Positions 25,545-34,360 of a DNA stretch of 57,530 nt are shown here, piece by piece. Source of the stretch: Candidatus Bathyarchaeota archaeon (GTDB lineage: Archaea > Thermoproteota > Bathyarchaeia > TCS64); the NCBI GenBank assembly GCA_002726865.1, contig PBSW01000021.1, positions 40,266 to 97,795 on the forward strand. The letters run 5' to 3'. The notes below the pieces were generated by a model that was not told the origin of the DNA, searched no databases, and saw nothing but the letters and a program-made list of their open reading frames with translations. Position 1 is the first letter of the stretch, and every line of letters starts with the position of its first letter. The translations under genes and the position numbers were made by a program.

Positions 25545-25828
25545 CGAGTCAAGACGAAAATTCAAGGCTTACCAAACTCGAAGACGGACTATACTCTATA
25601 GACGTCACGGGGCTTGTGTGCCCCTATCCCCAGCTCCTGGCACAGGGTGCTCTGGAGGACCTCTCTTCAGATGACGTCCTCGAGGTTGTCCTTGATAACC
25701 CTCCATCAGTAAAGGACATCCCTGAAGCTCTTGAGAAACGGGGGTATAATACGGAGGTCGCTCCGTTCGACGGGACGGAATGGAAGATCGTTGTTCGAAA
25801 AAAGTTCGATGAGACAAACGTACCTTGA
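25541..25828 (+). CDS. tusA: TusA/SirA-type sulfur carrier protein
   Basis: A 95-residue protein of the TusA (YedF, SirA) fold. It reads YSIDVTGLVCPYPQLLAQGAL, with the CPxP motif whose Cys carries persulfide, then LEVVLDNPPSVKDIPEALEKRGY. The start ATG overlaps the siroheme reductase stop, so the two are translated together. TusA-type carriers deliver sulfur for thiolation or feed dissimilatory sulfur enzymes. The pairing suggests the reductase handles sulfite or a sulfur intermediate. Confidence 0.9.
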   Translation: MTSQDENSRLTKLEDGLYSIDVTGLVCPYPQLLAQGALEDLSSDDVLEVVLDNPPSVKDIPEALEKRGYNTEVAPFDGTEWKIVVRKKFDETNVP

Positions 25829-25840
25829 AATGGGACGGGG

Positions 25841-26731
25841 CTAAAGGTCATCTCTGAGTCCAAGAATTTTTGCTATGTTGGCATTAGCATCAATCACGGG
25901 TTTAATAATACCTGTTTTCGATGTGAAGAGGGTCGTTGTCCCTGGTCCATGGCCGGCACTGATGCAGTCGCTGTGGGTCACGATACTCACGCTCATGGCG
26001 CCCTTTCTGTAGATCCGGCCGTAACTGTGGTCGGCGTTGACAATCGCGACCAAGTCCCCCAGCCTAAGGTCCTCAAGGCCAAATTCTTTTACAGTCTCCT
26101 CACAGAACAATGTGATATCATAGTCTCCTGATGAGACATGACTCCGTCCCAGCCCCGACCCCATGACGGCCGCGGGCACCATATGGGTAACTGGGATCTC
26201 CAGCTTCCCACTAGAGACATCGGCATTAATGGCCTCCAAAAATCTGGGGCTGAGATTATAGGTTCTTACTTCTGGAAGGTCAAGAAGTTTGAGCCCCACC
26301 CCGTAAGCCTTAATCATGACCTTGTCCTCAATTACGAGCTTCTCCATGATCTCTGGTTGAAAATCGGTCATCACATGCTCGATGCCCCCATGCTTCCCTA
26401 CAACGGTGCCTTTCTCCCCCTTGGCATCTCCCGTAACCACGGTTGCCTCGTTCCCAACACAGCTCAACACGTTTAGGGCCCTGCTTTGGGCGTGGGGCAT
26501 CCTGGAGTCTGAGACCCTGTTCTCTAGGCTTACACCGGGTTCTACGTGATCTGCCATCCAACCCGTTGCAAGGTCACCTACCCTCACGTTGTAGGTGATC
26601 CCCCCCACCCCGGGGAGGATCATGGGTTCTCCGTTGGCAGAGACCTTGTAGACGGCGGCGCCCACCACAGGGCTAACTACCTCGCCGATAACTGACATCT
26701 TTACTAGCTTATCCTTGTTTGTTTTCAACAA
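25841..26731 (-). CDS. DUF4438 family protein
   Basis: A 296-residue protein that I recognise as DUF4438: LPGVGGITYNVRVGDLATGWMADHVEPGVS, GEKGTVVGKHGGIEHVMTDF, HMVPAAVMGSGLGRSHVSSGDYDI, and ADHSYGRIYRKGAMSVSIVTHSDC near the C-terminus. Function is unknown in the family. TTG 26731 is used because it keeps the family N-terminus NKDKLVKMSVIGEV; ATG 26698 is an alternative. It converges on tusA with a 12-base gap. Confidence 0.75.
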   Translation of the reverse strand: MLKTNKDKLVKMSVIGEVVSPVVGAAVYKVSANGEPMILPGVGGITYNVRVGDLATGWMADHVEPGVSLENRVSDSRMPHAQSRALNVLSCVGNEATVVTGDAKGEKGTVVGKHGGIEHVMTDFQPEIMEKLVIEDKVMIKAYGVGLKLLDLPEVRTYNLSPRFLEAINADVSSGKLEIPVTHMVPAAVMGSGLGRSHVSSGDYDITLFCEETVKEFGLEDLRLGDLVAIVNADHSYGRIYRKGAMSVSIVTHSDCISAGHGPGTTTLFTSKTGIIKPVIDANANIAKILGLRDDL

Positions 26732-26817
26732 AAGCTACACCTAGATTCCAATGAACCATAATAGTAGTTAAAAAGAAAAAGTGTTCGGGTTAAAAACCCG
26801 ATTATCTAAGGTCGGTG

Positions 26818-28464
26818 CTACATGTCATCCATGTCGGGCATGCCACCGGGGGGACCACCTGGGCCGCCCATACCGCCCGCTGGGGAAGTTGCGGCAACAA
26901 CGTCGTCAATCCTTAGTATCATAGAGGACACCTCAACTGCCGACTTTACTGCCTGGAGCTTTACAGCCATAGGCTCGACCACGCCTTGCTCTAGCATGTC
27001 GATGACTCCTTCGTCATAAACGTTGACCCCCATAGCTGATCCCCCCTTCTTATCGTGGGCTGCTTTGATGGCAACCATAGAATCGAGGATATCAAGCCCT
27101 GCATTCTCAGCCAGAGTCTTGGGGATAACCTCAAGGGCGTCCGCGAATGCCTCAATAGCGAGTTGCTCTCTGCCCCCAATCTGGGTCGCGTGGGATCGTA
27201 CGGCCTTTGAAAGTTCCATTTCAATGGCTCCACCTCCAGGAACCATCTTGGGAAGCTCTGCAACGTCACTGATAACAAAGAGTGCATCATTCAGGGCCCG
27301 CTCGGCTTCGTCAATCATACGCTCAAGTCCCGCACGGATGAAGATTGCGACGGCCCTAGGGTCATCGCAACCCTCTACGAAGATCATCTTGTCATCCCCC
27401 ACTTTCCTTTCCTCGACGATCTCGCAGGACCCCAGATCGGCATCCTTGAGGTCGCTAAGGTTGGAAACGATTTTGGCGCCTGTTGCCTTGGCCAGCTTTT
27501 CCATATCGGATTTCTTAACCCGCCTCGCAGCGAGCACACCAGCCTTAGCTAAGTAATGCTGGGCGACATCGTCTATACCCTTCTGGGCGAAGAGTATTTT
27601 TGCACCGCTTGATACGATATAGTCCACCTTTGCCTTTAGCATTTCAGATTCCTGGTTAAGGAATGCCTTGATAGCATCAGGGCTCCGGATCCGGATTTCG
27701 GCGTCGAACTCTGTCTTTTCCACCTCGATAGCGGCGTCGATAAGGGCGATCTTTGGATTTTCCACCTTCTTAGGCATCCCATCATGGACTGCCTCCTTGT
27801 CAATGATGATGCCCTTAACGAGCTTCGTCTCATTCAGGCTCTTTCCTTCTTTCTTGACGATCTGAACGTTTTCTACGTCAGCAATGATCTCACCGTTCCT
27901 TTCTTCGATAATCTGTAATATAGCGTCAATAACAATGCCGGAAAGGTGGTCCCTGACATTAGAGACCGTCTTGCTCCTCATAGAAGTGTTCGCGAGTTTC
28001 ATGAGGGTCTCCCTGTCATCGAGATCAACATCAATTGCCAGATTTTCGAGTTTGACTAGAGCTTTTTCAGATGCCTTTTGATATCCTGCGATGATGATGG
28101 ATGGATGGATATTCTGCTCTAATAGTTCCTGAGCCTTCTTTAGGAGCTCCCCGGCGAAAATCACAGCAGTAGTGGTTCCGTCACCAACCTCATCGTCTTG
28201 GGTCTTAGCGACCTCAATCATCATCTTCGCGGCAGGGTGTTGAACATCGATCTCATCGAGCACGGTGGCGCCGTCATTGGTGATGGTGATATCCCCGAGA
28301 CTGTCAATGAGCATCTTATCCATACCCCTTGGTCCCAAGGTCGTCTTGAGCACCTCGGCGATGACCTGCGCTGCAGTCATGTTCGACTTTCGGGCGTCGC
28401 GACCACGGCTCCGCTCAGTCCCTTCTTTCAAAATCAAGATAGGTTGTCTTGTCAAATATGCCAT
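26818..28464 (-). CDS. Thermosome (group II chaperonin) subunit
   Basis: A 548-residue group II chaperonin subunit that folds proteins in an ATP-driven double ring without a GroES lid. It reads [48 protein letters not shown] with the ATP-binding [21 protein letters not shown], and ends in the Gly/Met-rich tail [19 protein letters not shown]. The start follows GGAGAAG. A TATA element and a CGCGCGCG octamer lie upstream. Only one subunit type is in the window. Confidence 0.98.
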   Translation of the reverse strand: MAYLTRQPILILKEGTERSRGRDARKSNMTAAQVIAEVLKTTLGPRGMDKMLIDSLGDITITNDGATVLDEIDVQHPAAKMMIEVAKTQDDEVGDGTTTAVIFAGELLKKAQELLEQNIHPSIIIAGYQKASEKALVKLENLAIDVDLDDRETLMKLANTSMRSKTVSNVRDHLSGIVIDAILQIIEERNGEIIADVENVQIVKKEGKSLNETKLVKGIIIDKEAVHDGMPKKVENPKIALIDAAIEVEKTEFDAEIRIRSPDAIKAFLNQESEMLKAKVDYIVSSGAKILFAQKGIDDVAQHYLAKAGVLAARRVKKSDMEKLAKATGAKIVSNLSDLKDADLGSCEIVEERKVGDDKMIFVEGCDDPRAVAIFIRAGLERMIDEAERALNDALFVISDVAELPKMVPGGGAIEMELSKAVRSHATQIGGREQLAIEAFADALEVIPKTLAENAGLDILDSMVAIKAAHDKKGGSAMGVNVYDEGVIDMLEQGVVEPMAVKLQAVKSAVEVSSMILRIDDVVAATSPAGGMGGPGGPPGGMPDMDDM

Positions 28465-28510
28465 TTTATCTTCTCCAAATCAGATTCAAGTACGAAACTC
28501 AGCTATAATT

Positions 28511-28521
28511 GGAATATAAAG
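28511..28521 (-). promoter_or_regulatory. TATA-box-like promoter of the thermosome gene
   Basis: On the minus strand this reads CCTTTATATTC with a purine-rich BRE-like flank (GAAAA) before it, about 50 bases upstream of the thermosome ATG. A CGCGCGCG octamer lies about 65 bases further upstream. Confidence 0.5.
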
Positions 28522-28582
28522 GTTTTCTTCTTTCTGGATATCCATGGTGTTTATTTAGAATTTAAGTTAATTAAACATATAT

Positions 28583-28590
28583 CGCGCGCG
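28583..28590. repeat. CGCGCGCG element upstream of the thermosome gene
   Basis: An exact CGCGCGCG octamer between AT-rich flanks (TATAT before, AGTGAAAAAA after), in the 187-base gap between the thermosome start and an amidohydrolase stop. Confidence 0.45.
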
Positions 28591-28651
28591 AGTGAAAAAA
28601 ATCCATTTTGGATATTCACATCTTGCTGTTTAGTCTTCGTCTTTCTTTATG

Positions 28652-29371
28652 TTAGATGTCTAAATGTAAAAAGAATGAAGCATTTTTGCCTAATATTAAC
28701 TCCTTCTGATACCAGGTGAGTTCGGGAGAACCCTTTATTTTATTCATCTCGTGGTGGATCATTCCACTTGGTGTATTTGATCCCATCAAGATTCTATGTG
28801 CCCCAAGGGGGTGTAGAAGTTTTGTCATATCTTGGCCTAGCTCAAAAACGGCTGTATCAAGGTAAACATTGTTATATTTTTTTGCAATGTAATAGGCATC
28901 CCGATACATACTGCTCAGTATAAACTGTACTCTTGAGAATTTTTGAAGCAGCATCTCAAATGCCCCAATTCCTATTGGGGCATCTTTCTGATCCGAGTGG
29001 ATCCAAACCTTGAAGCCAAGTAAATATGCACATTCTATTACTTCGTGGGTTTGTCGGTCCCCGAATCTGGGTCCAAAACGGAGGTCTATCACTACTCCCT
29101 TGAAGCCCTGCTCTCTATATTCGTGCATTAACTCTATCTTTGTAGGGAGCTTTGGATTCATTGAGAAGAATCCAACGAATCGTTCTGGATAAAGTTTGAT
29201 TGCTTCAAACACTAACTTGTTCTGATTGATCACATCGGGATTACTGAGGAACGGGAAAACGGTGGCGCTATCTACGTTATTTTCATCCATCTCACTCAGG
29301 AGCTCGTCTATTCTACGCTCTCTTTGATAGATCGGGTCATATCCAATATGATTGTGGCAATCGTGAATCAA
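28652..29371 (-). CDS. Amidohydrolase-2 family protein
   Basis: A 239-residue TIM-barrel protein of the amidohydrolase-related/decarboxylase group (ACMSD-like fold). It opens MIHDCHNHIGYD, giving the HxH metal pair, has ERFVGFFSMNPKLP, VWIHSDQKDAPIG and a late MGSNTPSG, where the family usually has a catalytic Asp in SDxP; here Asn replaces it. TTG 29371 overlaps the stop of the paralogous upstream gene. The pair probably arose by duplication. Hydrolase or decarboxylase activity cannot be decided; the missing Asp may indicate altered chemistry. Confidence 0.75.
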   Translation of the reverse strand: MIHDCHNHIGYDPIYQRERRIDELLSEMDENNVDSATVFPFLSNPDVINQNKLVFEAIKLYPERFVGFFSMNPKLPTKIELMHEYREQGFKGVVIDLRFGPRFGDRQTHEVIECAYLLGFKVWIHSDQKDAPIGIGAFEMLLQKFSRVQFILSSMYRDAYYIAKKYNNVYLDTAVFELGQDMTKLLHPLGAHRILMGSNTPSGMIHHEMNKIKGSPELTWYQKELILGKNASFFLHLDI

Positions 29372-30213
29372 AGTGTTAACCCCACTGATTTAAGCAGTTG
29401 ACGTGCATTTGTTCCTAATATCTTGACCATTATTTCATCTGGGAGGTTCAGCTGTGTCACTCTGTCCATTTCTTCTTGAGGCATCGTTTCTTCGTATCCC
29501 TTTATCGTATCTGAAGCGAACATCAGCCGGTCTGGACTAACGTCATTAATAAATGAGCAAATGTTCTTGGGATGAATGACGGCGCTTGTGTCCACATAGA
29601 TATTATCGTTATTTTTCGCGACACCTAGCGCTTCATGGCTCTGGGTCAGACCAAAGTGCTGCATGACAATTTTTGTGTCAGGGAATTGTTGAAGGAGGTC
29701 TCCAAGTATTGATGGATTTGTCCAATATGACCAATCACTATGGAGAACTGGGAGTATTCCGAGGTCTTCTACCTCCTTAAATATTTTAATGGCCAGGGGG
29801 CTGTTTGCGGGAACGTGAACTGAAGAGAATTTTATCTTGACTATCCGTAGCCCCTTCTTTGTCACTCTGTTTAATTCATCGATTGCCCTATCATCCCAGC
29901 TGGGGTCGATTAAGCAAGCACCAATAAACCTATCCGGATATTTTTCGACCACATTTAGGATATAATCGTTTTCACGTTTCATCGCATCCATAGACTCACT
30001 ATGCAAAGATCTGAACGTAAAAATAACGGCCTTGTCAATATATGGAACGCATTTATCCATTTTTTTAAGAAATTGTTCTGCTGTTAGTATGAATTCTCGT
30101 GTCCCTGGCCATTGAAGTTTGATCCATTGCTTGTCAGGTAGTGAATTACTCAAATGTACATGCATATCTATAATCAGATTGAACCACCTTGACCCGATGA
30201 AGATACTTTTCAC
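29368..30213 (-). CDS. Amidohydrolase-2 family protein (paralogue of the next gene)
   Basis: A 281-residue amidohydrolase-2 protein: IIDMHVHLSNSL supplies HxH, DRFIGACLIDPSWD and ILPVLHSDWSYW supply the next ligands, KIVMQHFGLTQSHEAL the His site, and LMFASDTIKGYEETMPQ the catalytic-type Asp. Members hydrolyse amide, lactone or imide bonds or decarboxylate aromatic acids. The GTG start at 30213 is tentative. With the overlapping partner and the formamidase 90 bases upstream it forms an accessory catabolic set. The AT-rich codon look differs from the GC-richer neighbours, which may reflect transfer. Confidence 0.8.
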   Translation of the reverse strand: MKSIFIGSRWFNLIIDMHVHLSNSLPDKQWIKLQWPGTREFILTAEQFLKKMDKCVPYIDKAVIFTFRSLHSESMDAMKRENDYILNVVEKYPDRFIGACLIDPSWDDRAIDELNRVTKKGLRIVKIKFSSVHVPANSPLAIKIFKEVEDLGILPVLHSDWSYWTNPSILGDLLQQFPDTKIVMQHFGLTQSHEALGVAKNNDNIYVDTSAVIHPKNICSFINDVSPDRLMFASDTIKGYEETMPQEEMDRVTQLNLPDEIMVKILGTNARQLLKSVGLTL

Positions 30214-30301
30214 TTCTGTAATATTTTATACTTATCCCTTTACCGCGCAAAAATAATAGTAAGATAATAACGCTGCAACAGTGTGCGTGAAAAAAACTCT
30301 T

Positions 30302-31285
30302 TCAGGTTTTAAAAGTCTGTCCAATAATCGTCTTCTCCAAGAGACCGTGGATTCCTTTGACACCGTTAACAGTCTGGGTAATGTGGAAGTCCACTGCGAT
30401 GCTTGATAGCATGTAGGCGTCGTCCTCTGCCATACCCTGGTGTTCTGTCAGATAGTCTATTGTGTTGTGAATAGCCATCTTAGTGGCTTTGTATAGGTCC
30501 CTATGGAAACCCATTGTGATAATGTGGGTGGGGGTCTCAGCCATTGGCCATTTTAACCGCATGTCCTTTCTTAAATAAAGTCGGATAGTGCCCGTAAGGC
30601 TGGTCTCAATCGCGGTGCCAGAGACCTCTCCGTCCCCCTGGAGGGCGTGTCCGTCTCCTAGGGAGAGGAGGGCCCCCTCAGCGTGGACGGGGAGATAAAT
30701 TTTGGAACCTTGGATTAATTCCTTGTTATCCATATTTCCGCCATGAATCCCTGGGGGCCCACTATTTATTCGGCCGCTTGTGGGCGGAGGAGCTACGCCT
30801 ATAGAGCCGAAGAAAGGCTTCAACGAGGCCCTAGCTCCCCCAGGGAGCTCAGCTGTAATTTTCTTTGTATCGAATCGTATAATTTTGGTTTTCGCGTAGG
30901 GAAAGCGGTAGGGGATAGTCCCCGATTCCGGCCTAAAGGCGGTGTACCCGAAGGCAAGGAGGGGTTTTATATCCACAATCTCTACCTCCAAGACATCCTG
31001 AGGCTTTGCGCTTTTAACGAAGATTGGACCCGTAAGGGTGTGCGCTCCTGGCCCCCGAGATGTTTCAGTCTCCAAGGCCCTGATGAATTCCAGAGGTATC
31101 TCATCTTGCGTGAGCCCAAAGGGAGTAAAATCGGTGCCATGTCCTTTTGGGAGGCCCATTGTATTGATCTTTATGGTGTCACCGGGGTCCACGTTTAGGA
31201 CGGGTTCGAGGGAGGCGTCATAATGACCCCAGTGGATGGTCTTGGGGCTCACTTTGAGCTCGTGTAACATAGAGAATACGTCCAA
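30302..31285 (-). CDS. Acetamidase/formamidase family protein
   Basis: A 327-residue FmdA/AmdA-type amidase. It has LNVDPGDTIKINT at the N-terminus, the conserved SIGVAPPPTSGRINSGPPG, HGGNMDNKELIQGSKIYLPV, and the strong LGDGHALQGDGEVSGTAIET segment with metal-binding Asp/His. The family splits short amides such as formamide or acetamide to acid and ammonia. The upstream region is divergent from the propeller gene. Substrate is unknown; its neighbours hint at degradation of amides or N-heterocycles. Confidence 0.88.
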   Translation of the reverse strand: MDVFSMLHELKVSPKTIHWGHYDASLEPVLNVDPGDTIKINTMGLPKGHGTDFTPFGLTQDEIPLEFIRALETETSRGPGAHTLTGPIFVKSAKPQDVLEVEIVDIKPLLAFGYTAFRPESGTIPYRFPYAKTKIIRFDTKKITAELPGGARASLKPFFGSIGVAPPPTSGRINSGPPGIHGGNMDNKELIQGSKIYLPVHAEGALLSLGDGHALQGDGEVSGTAIETSLTGTIRLYLRKDMRLKWPMAETPTHIITMGFHRDLYKATKMAIHNTIDYLTEHQGMAEDDAYMLSSIAVDFHITQTVNGVKGIHGLLEKTIIGQTFKT

Positions 31286-31400
31286 AGTTTTAGTTATAAG
31301 AGTTGTACCGCCATAGAGAACAGCAAAGTTAATTTGGTTTGAAGAGTAAAAAAAACCTGAAACTAAGTTGCTATGATTCCTGAAGAACTCTACTAATTAT

Positions 31401-31411
31401 GATAATATTTA
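31401..31411 (+). promoter_or_regulatory. TATA-like element of the secreted propeller gene
   Basis: GATAATATTTA lies about 45-55 bases before the ATG at 31455 in a divergent 170-base spacer. Confidence 0.4.
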
Positions 31412-31454
31412 CGATATCTTTTCAACATACACACCTATATCATCAGCCATCAAT

Positions 31455-33146
31455 ATGGAAAAACAAAAAAGACTGCGAAAATTTGCAGTCATCTCACTTG
31501 TGATCTTTTCAGTGTTGTTAACATCATTATCATGGGCTTCAGCAGACAAACTGCCTGCAACAGAGAAGTGGAGTAAGACCTATGGAGGATCCGGCTTGGA
31601 TGTTGGATGGTTCGCACAGGAGACAATCAATGGAGGACAGATCATAATAGGGCATACCTATTCCTTCGGTGCCAGTGAGTCGGATGTTTATCTTTTAAAG
31701 ACGGACTCTCAGGGAAGGGAGGAGTGGTATAAGATCTTTGGAGGCTCTAAAAATGATTATGGAGAATCGGTTCAGGTAACTAGCGATGGAGGATACATCA
31801 TAGCAGGATATACAGAATCTTATGGTGCAGGTTTCTGGGATGTTTATCTTGTGAAGACTGATTCTAAGGGGGGGGAGGAGTGGAGCGTTACTTTCGGCGG
31901 CTCCGGAAGTGAGATGGGTTATTCGGTTCAGGAGACTAGCGACAGAGGATACGTAATTTCAGGAGTGACAAATTCTTTTGGTGCCGGTGAGGTTGATGTT
32001 TATCTTTTAAAGACGGACTCTCAGGGGACAGAGATTTGGAACAGAACCTTTGGGGGATCCAATTGGGATGAGAGTTATTCTGTTCAAGAGACAAAAGACG
32101 GGGGATTTATTGTAGCGGGAAAAACTTTGTCATTTGGTGCCGGTGGGTATGATGTTTATCTTGTGAAGGTGGGATCTGAGGGAGAGGAGGAGTGGAGTAG
32201 GACCTTCGGGGGTCCCAACAATGAGGCAGGATGGTCGGTTCAGGAGACTAGGGACGGAGGATACATCATAACCGGGCATACAGATTCATACGGTGCTGGT
32301 GCAGCAGATGTATATCTTGTGAAGATAGGTTTGAATGGGGAGGAGGAGTGGAGTAAGACTTTCGGGGGCTCCAGTTGGGATGTGGGGGTATCGGTTCAGC
32401 AGACTAGGGACGGAGGATATGTCATAGCGGGATATACTGATTCTTTTGGTGCCGGTGGGTTTGATGTTTATCTTGTAAAGGCGAATTCTCAAGGGGAGGA
32501 GGATTGGGGCATGACATTTGGAGGCCCAACACAGGATTATGGGGGTTTCGTTTTAATAACCCGGGACGGAGAATATGTCATAGGGGGATATACAGATTCA
32601 TTCGGAGCCGGTGGATACGATGTCTACCTCCTTAAGGTGGATTCTCAGAGTAGTGCAGCGGAGTCTTATTTTGCGTCCATATCGGATGTAAAGGCTCCAT
32701 CCCAAGTGTTCGCCGGAGAGTCCTTCACCATGGAGGTCACAATCTCTTATGGATTCACTAATCCCACGGAAATAGGTCCTGTTGTTTACGATCTAGAATC
32801 TGAGACATGGATAACGGGAAGCCATGAGACTCTTGAGGGCAATGGTACTAAAACATATAGTCTCGAGCTGACGGCACCAGAGAAAGCGAGCACTTGGTCC
32901 CTCGAGGCGAGCCTCGGGCACTATTCGGATGAAGGTTTGACTTATGACAAAAACAATAGTGTAACAGAATTCAATAGCGCACGCGACGGTGTACATGTAC
33001 ACATGGTGGAGGTTGTTGAGACTGAGAATAATTTTGGTGGCGAGATCCCCGGATTCCCTACACCCGCGATCGCTATAGGTATTTCACTGGTATCTCTCAT
33101 CCTATTTTACTCAAAAAGAAACCCATCGTTCGCCAGGTATATCTGA
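31455..33146 (+). CDS. Secreted seven-repeat beta-propeller protein with C-terminal anchor
   Basis: A 563-residue exported protein. A basic N-terminus and hydrophobic core (FAVISLVIFSVLLTSLSWASA) form a signal peptide. Residues 37 to about 400 hold seven repeats of about 52 residues with the pattern EEWSKTFGG, a DGGYVIAG strand, SFGAGGFDVYLVK and a Gly turn. Seven repeats would close a seven-bladed propeller. An Ig/CARDB-like domain follows, then IPGFP at about 531, a hydrophobic helix and basic residues. The tail resembles an archaeal sorting or anchoring signal and is shared with the small cytochrome-like protein at 34915. Ligand or partner is unknown. Confidence 0.85.
   Translation: MEKQKRLRKFAVISLVIFSVLLTSLSWASADKLPATEKWSKTYGGSGLDVGWFAQETINGGQIIIGHTYSFGASESDVYLLKTDSQGREEWYKIFGGSKNDYGESVQVTSDGGYIIAGYTESYGAGFWDVYLVKTDSKGGEEWSVTFGGSGSEMGYSVQETSDRGYVISGVTNSFGAGEVDVYLLKTDSQGTEIWNRTFGGSNWDESYSVQETKDGGFIVAGKTLSFGAGGYDVYLVKVGSEGEEEWSRTFGGPNNEAGWSVQETRDGGYIITGHTDSYGAGAADVYLVKIGLNGEEEWSKTFGGSSWDVGVSVQQTRDGGYVIAGYTDSFGAGGFDVYLVKANSQGEEDWGMTFGGPTQDYGGFVLITRDGEYVIGGYTDSFGAGGYDVYLLKVDSQSSAAESYFASISDVKAPSQVFAGESFTMEVTISYGFTNPTEIGPVVYDLESETWITGSHETLEGNGTKTYSLELTAPEKASTWSLEASLGHYSDEGLTYDKNNSVTEFNSARDGVHVHMVEVVETENNFGGEIPGFPTPAIAIGISLVSLILFYSKRNPSFARYI
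31563..32654 (+). repeat. Seven tandem 156-base coding repeats
   Basis: Seven in-frame units of 52 codons inside the propeller gene. Each begins at a Trp-containing EEW segment and ends after DVYLxK. Units are diverged at the DNA level but keep GGxxxD, DGGYxIAG and SFGAG. This is protein repetition, not a DNA satellite. Confidence 0.8.
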
Positions 33147-33316
33147 ACAAAAAAACTATTGAGTCTAAATATTTGTTTTTTTCTATTACGAGTTTATTTA
33201 CGTTAAGCATAATACTTTGGAAATATGGGTAGATTGCATTTCCTTTTTGAATCACTGCTCTGAGGTGAGGTGATTGCGAAGGCTAATCTTTATTCCCGAC
33301 ATTCATTTGAGCTTAT

Positions 33317-33324
33317 CGCGCGCG
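33317..33324. repeat. CGCGCGCG element before a T-run, between convergent genes
   Basis: An exact CGCGCGCG octamer followed by GTTTTT, a few bases from the stop of the NicX-like gene and downstream of the propeller gene. A role in termination is conceivable. Confidence 0.4.
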
Positions 33325-33328
33325 GTTT

Positions 33329-34360
33329 TTAATTGAGTTCTCTTGGTACAAACATTCCATTATCAATGAATAGATCGTCATCAAGGTATACACTGGTTTT
33401 TAACATGCAGTGTCCAAGATGTGCCTTCGATTTGTTTTTTCCACAAAAATATACATCGTTATTGCTCCCGACCTCGACTTGAACATTGCCATAATATGAC
33501 TCAGCATCGCCCCCAGAGAAACCCAGTTCAGGGAACTGAACCGCCTGAGCGGTCCATAAAGCCCTTTTATCTGTACCAAAAGTTATGTGTCCTGCCCTCC
33601 ATGCGTTCTCCTCATTGAAGGATTCAATGTGTTTGCGCATCAAGAATGCGTCTAGTCCCCCCATTATTTTTGTAATCCGCCCTTTTCGGAAAGTAATTTT
33701 GACAGGATTCTCCACGTAACGCGCCATATAGAACATTTGATCGCCTGTATCCAGCACCATAGTTCCCTCGAGAGAGTCCTCTAAGGGTGCTGTCTCGATC
33801 ATTCCTGTACCCCAGAAATCAGAATGACCTGGTTCATCAGCGACCCCATAATGGGAAAGAACAGGCCTATTTCCTCTTTCCATAATCAGGTCTGTTCCTG
33901 CGTTGGATACCATACGTATTTGATCAGATTTTTTCAAATATTCTGCGGCGTTCTTGGTACGAAATATAACCAAGGGGTCAGCCTTTAAACGATAAAGGGT
34001 GTGAAGAGGCTGAACCACCATTAGCACCCTTTTCCCGGCCTTCAAAGCTAACTTGATTTCTTCTGTGTAGTGGAGGGTGTGAGTTGTGCTGTAAACTATC
34101 AGGTCTGCTTCCTGTAGAGCAGCCCCCCACCCCTTTCGGGGAAGGGGTCTATTGTATGGAAGAGTTAACTTTATCGTTTCAGCTCCGATATTCAATGCAG
34201 ACCCAATACAAGCATCTGCGTATATCGGATTGTAGGCAAGGTCGGTTATTGCGAGACATAGTTCTCCGGGTTTTAGATTACAATACGTTAACTGGTGTTT
34301 GAATACATCGATAAGTTCTGGAAGTATGGATGGATTCGTCATTGCTCTTTTATGGGACAT
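33329..34360 (-). CDS. NicX-like metalloprotein (2,5-dihydroxypyridine dioxygenase / M29-like family)
   Basis: About 343 residues from ATG 34360; an upstream extension to 34450 looks non-coding. The C-terminal two-thirds match what I recall of NicX: VSNAGTDLIMERG, YGVADEPGHSDFWG, DSLEGTMVLDTGD, GHITFGTDKRALWTAQAV, YYGNVQVEVGSNNDVYF and TSVYLDDDLFI. NicX opens 2,5-dihydroxypyridine with O2 to N-formylmaleamate. At the usual HLD metal motif this protein has AHLGH, so a ligand may be changed. A dioxygenase would be unexpected in an anaerobe; the fold is shared with M29 aminopeptidases, so hydrolysis is an alternative. Formamidase and amidohydrolases nearby are suggestive partners. Confidence 0.7.
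   Translation of the reverse strand: MSHKRAMTNPSILPELIDVFKHQLTYCNLKPGELCLAITDLAYNPIYADACIGSALNIGAETIKLTLPYNRPLPRKGWGAALQEADLIVYSTTHTLHYTEEIKLALKAGKRVLMVVQPLHTLYRLKADPLVIFRTKNAAEYLKKSDQIRMVSNAGTDLIMERGNRPVLSHYGVADEPGHSDFWGTGMIETAPLEDSLEGTMVLDTGDQMFYMARYVENPVKITFRKGRITKIMGGLDAFLMRKHIESFNEENAWRAGHITFGTDKRALWTAQAVQFPELGFSGGDAESYYGNVQVEVGSNNDVYFCGKNKSKAHLGHCMLKTSVYLDDDLFIDNGMFVPRELN

Noticed and set aside
27023..27556. Plus-strand open frame of 177 codons opposite the thermosome
   Set aside because: Low-complexity Ser/Ala-rich translation, antisense to conserved chaperonin sequence.
31563..32654. Tandem DNA repeat array (CRISPR-like or satellite)
   Set aside because: Units are 156 bases, in frame, diverged in DNA and conserved in protein; there are no short identical repeats with unique spacers. 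I found no CRISPR array in the window.
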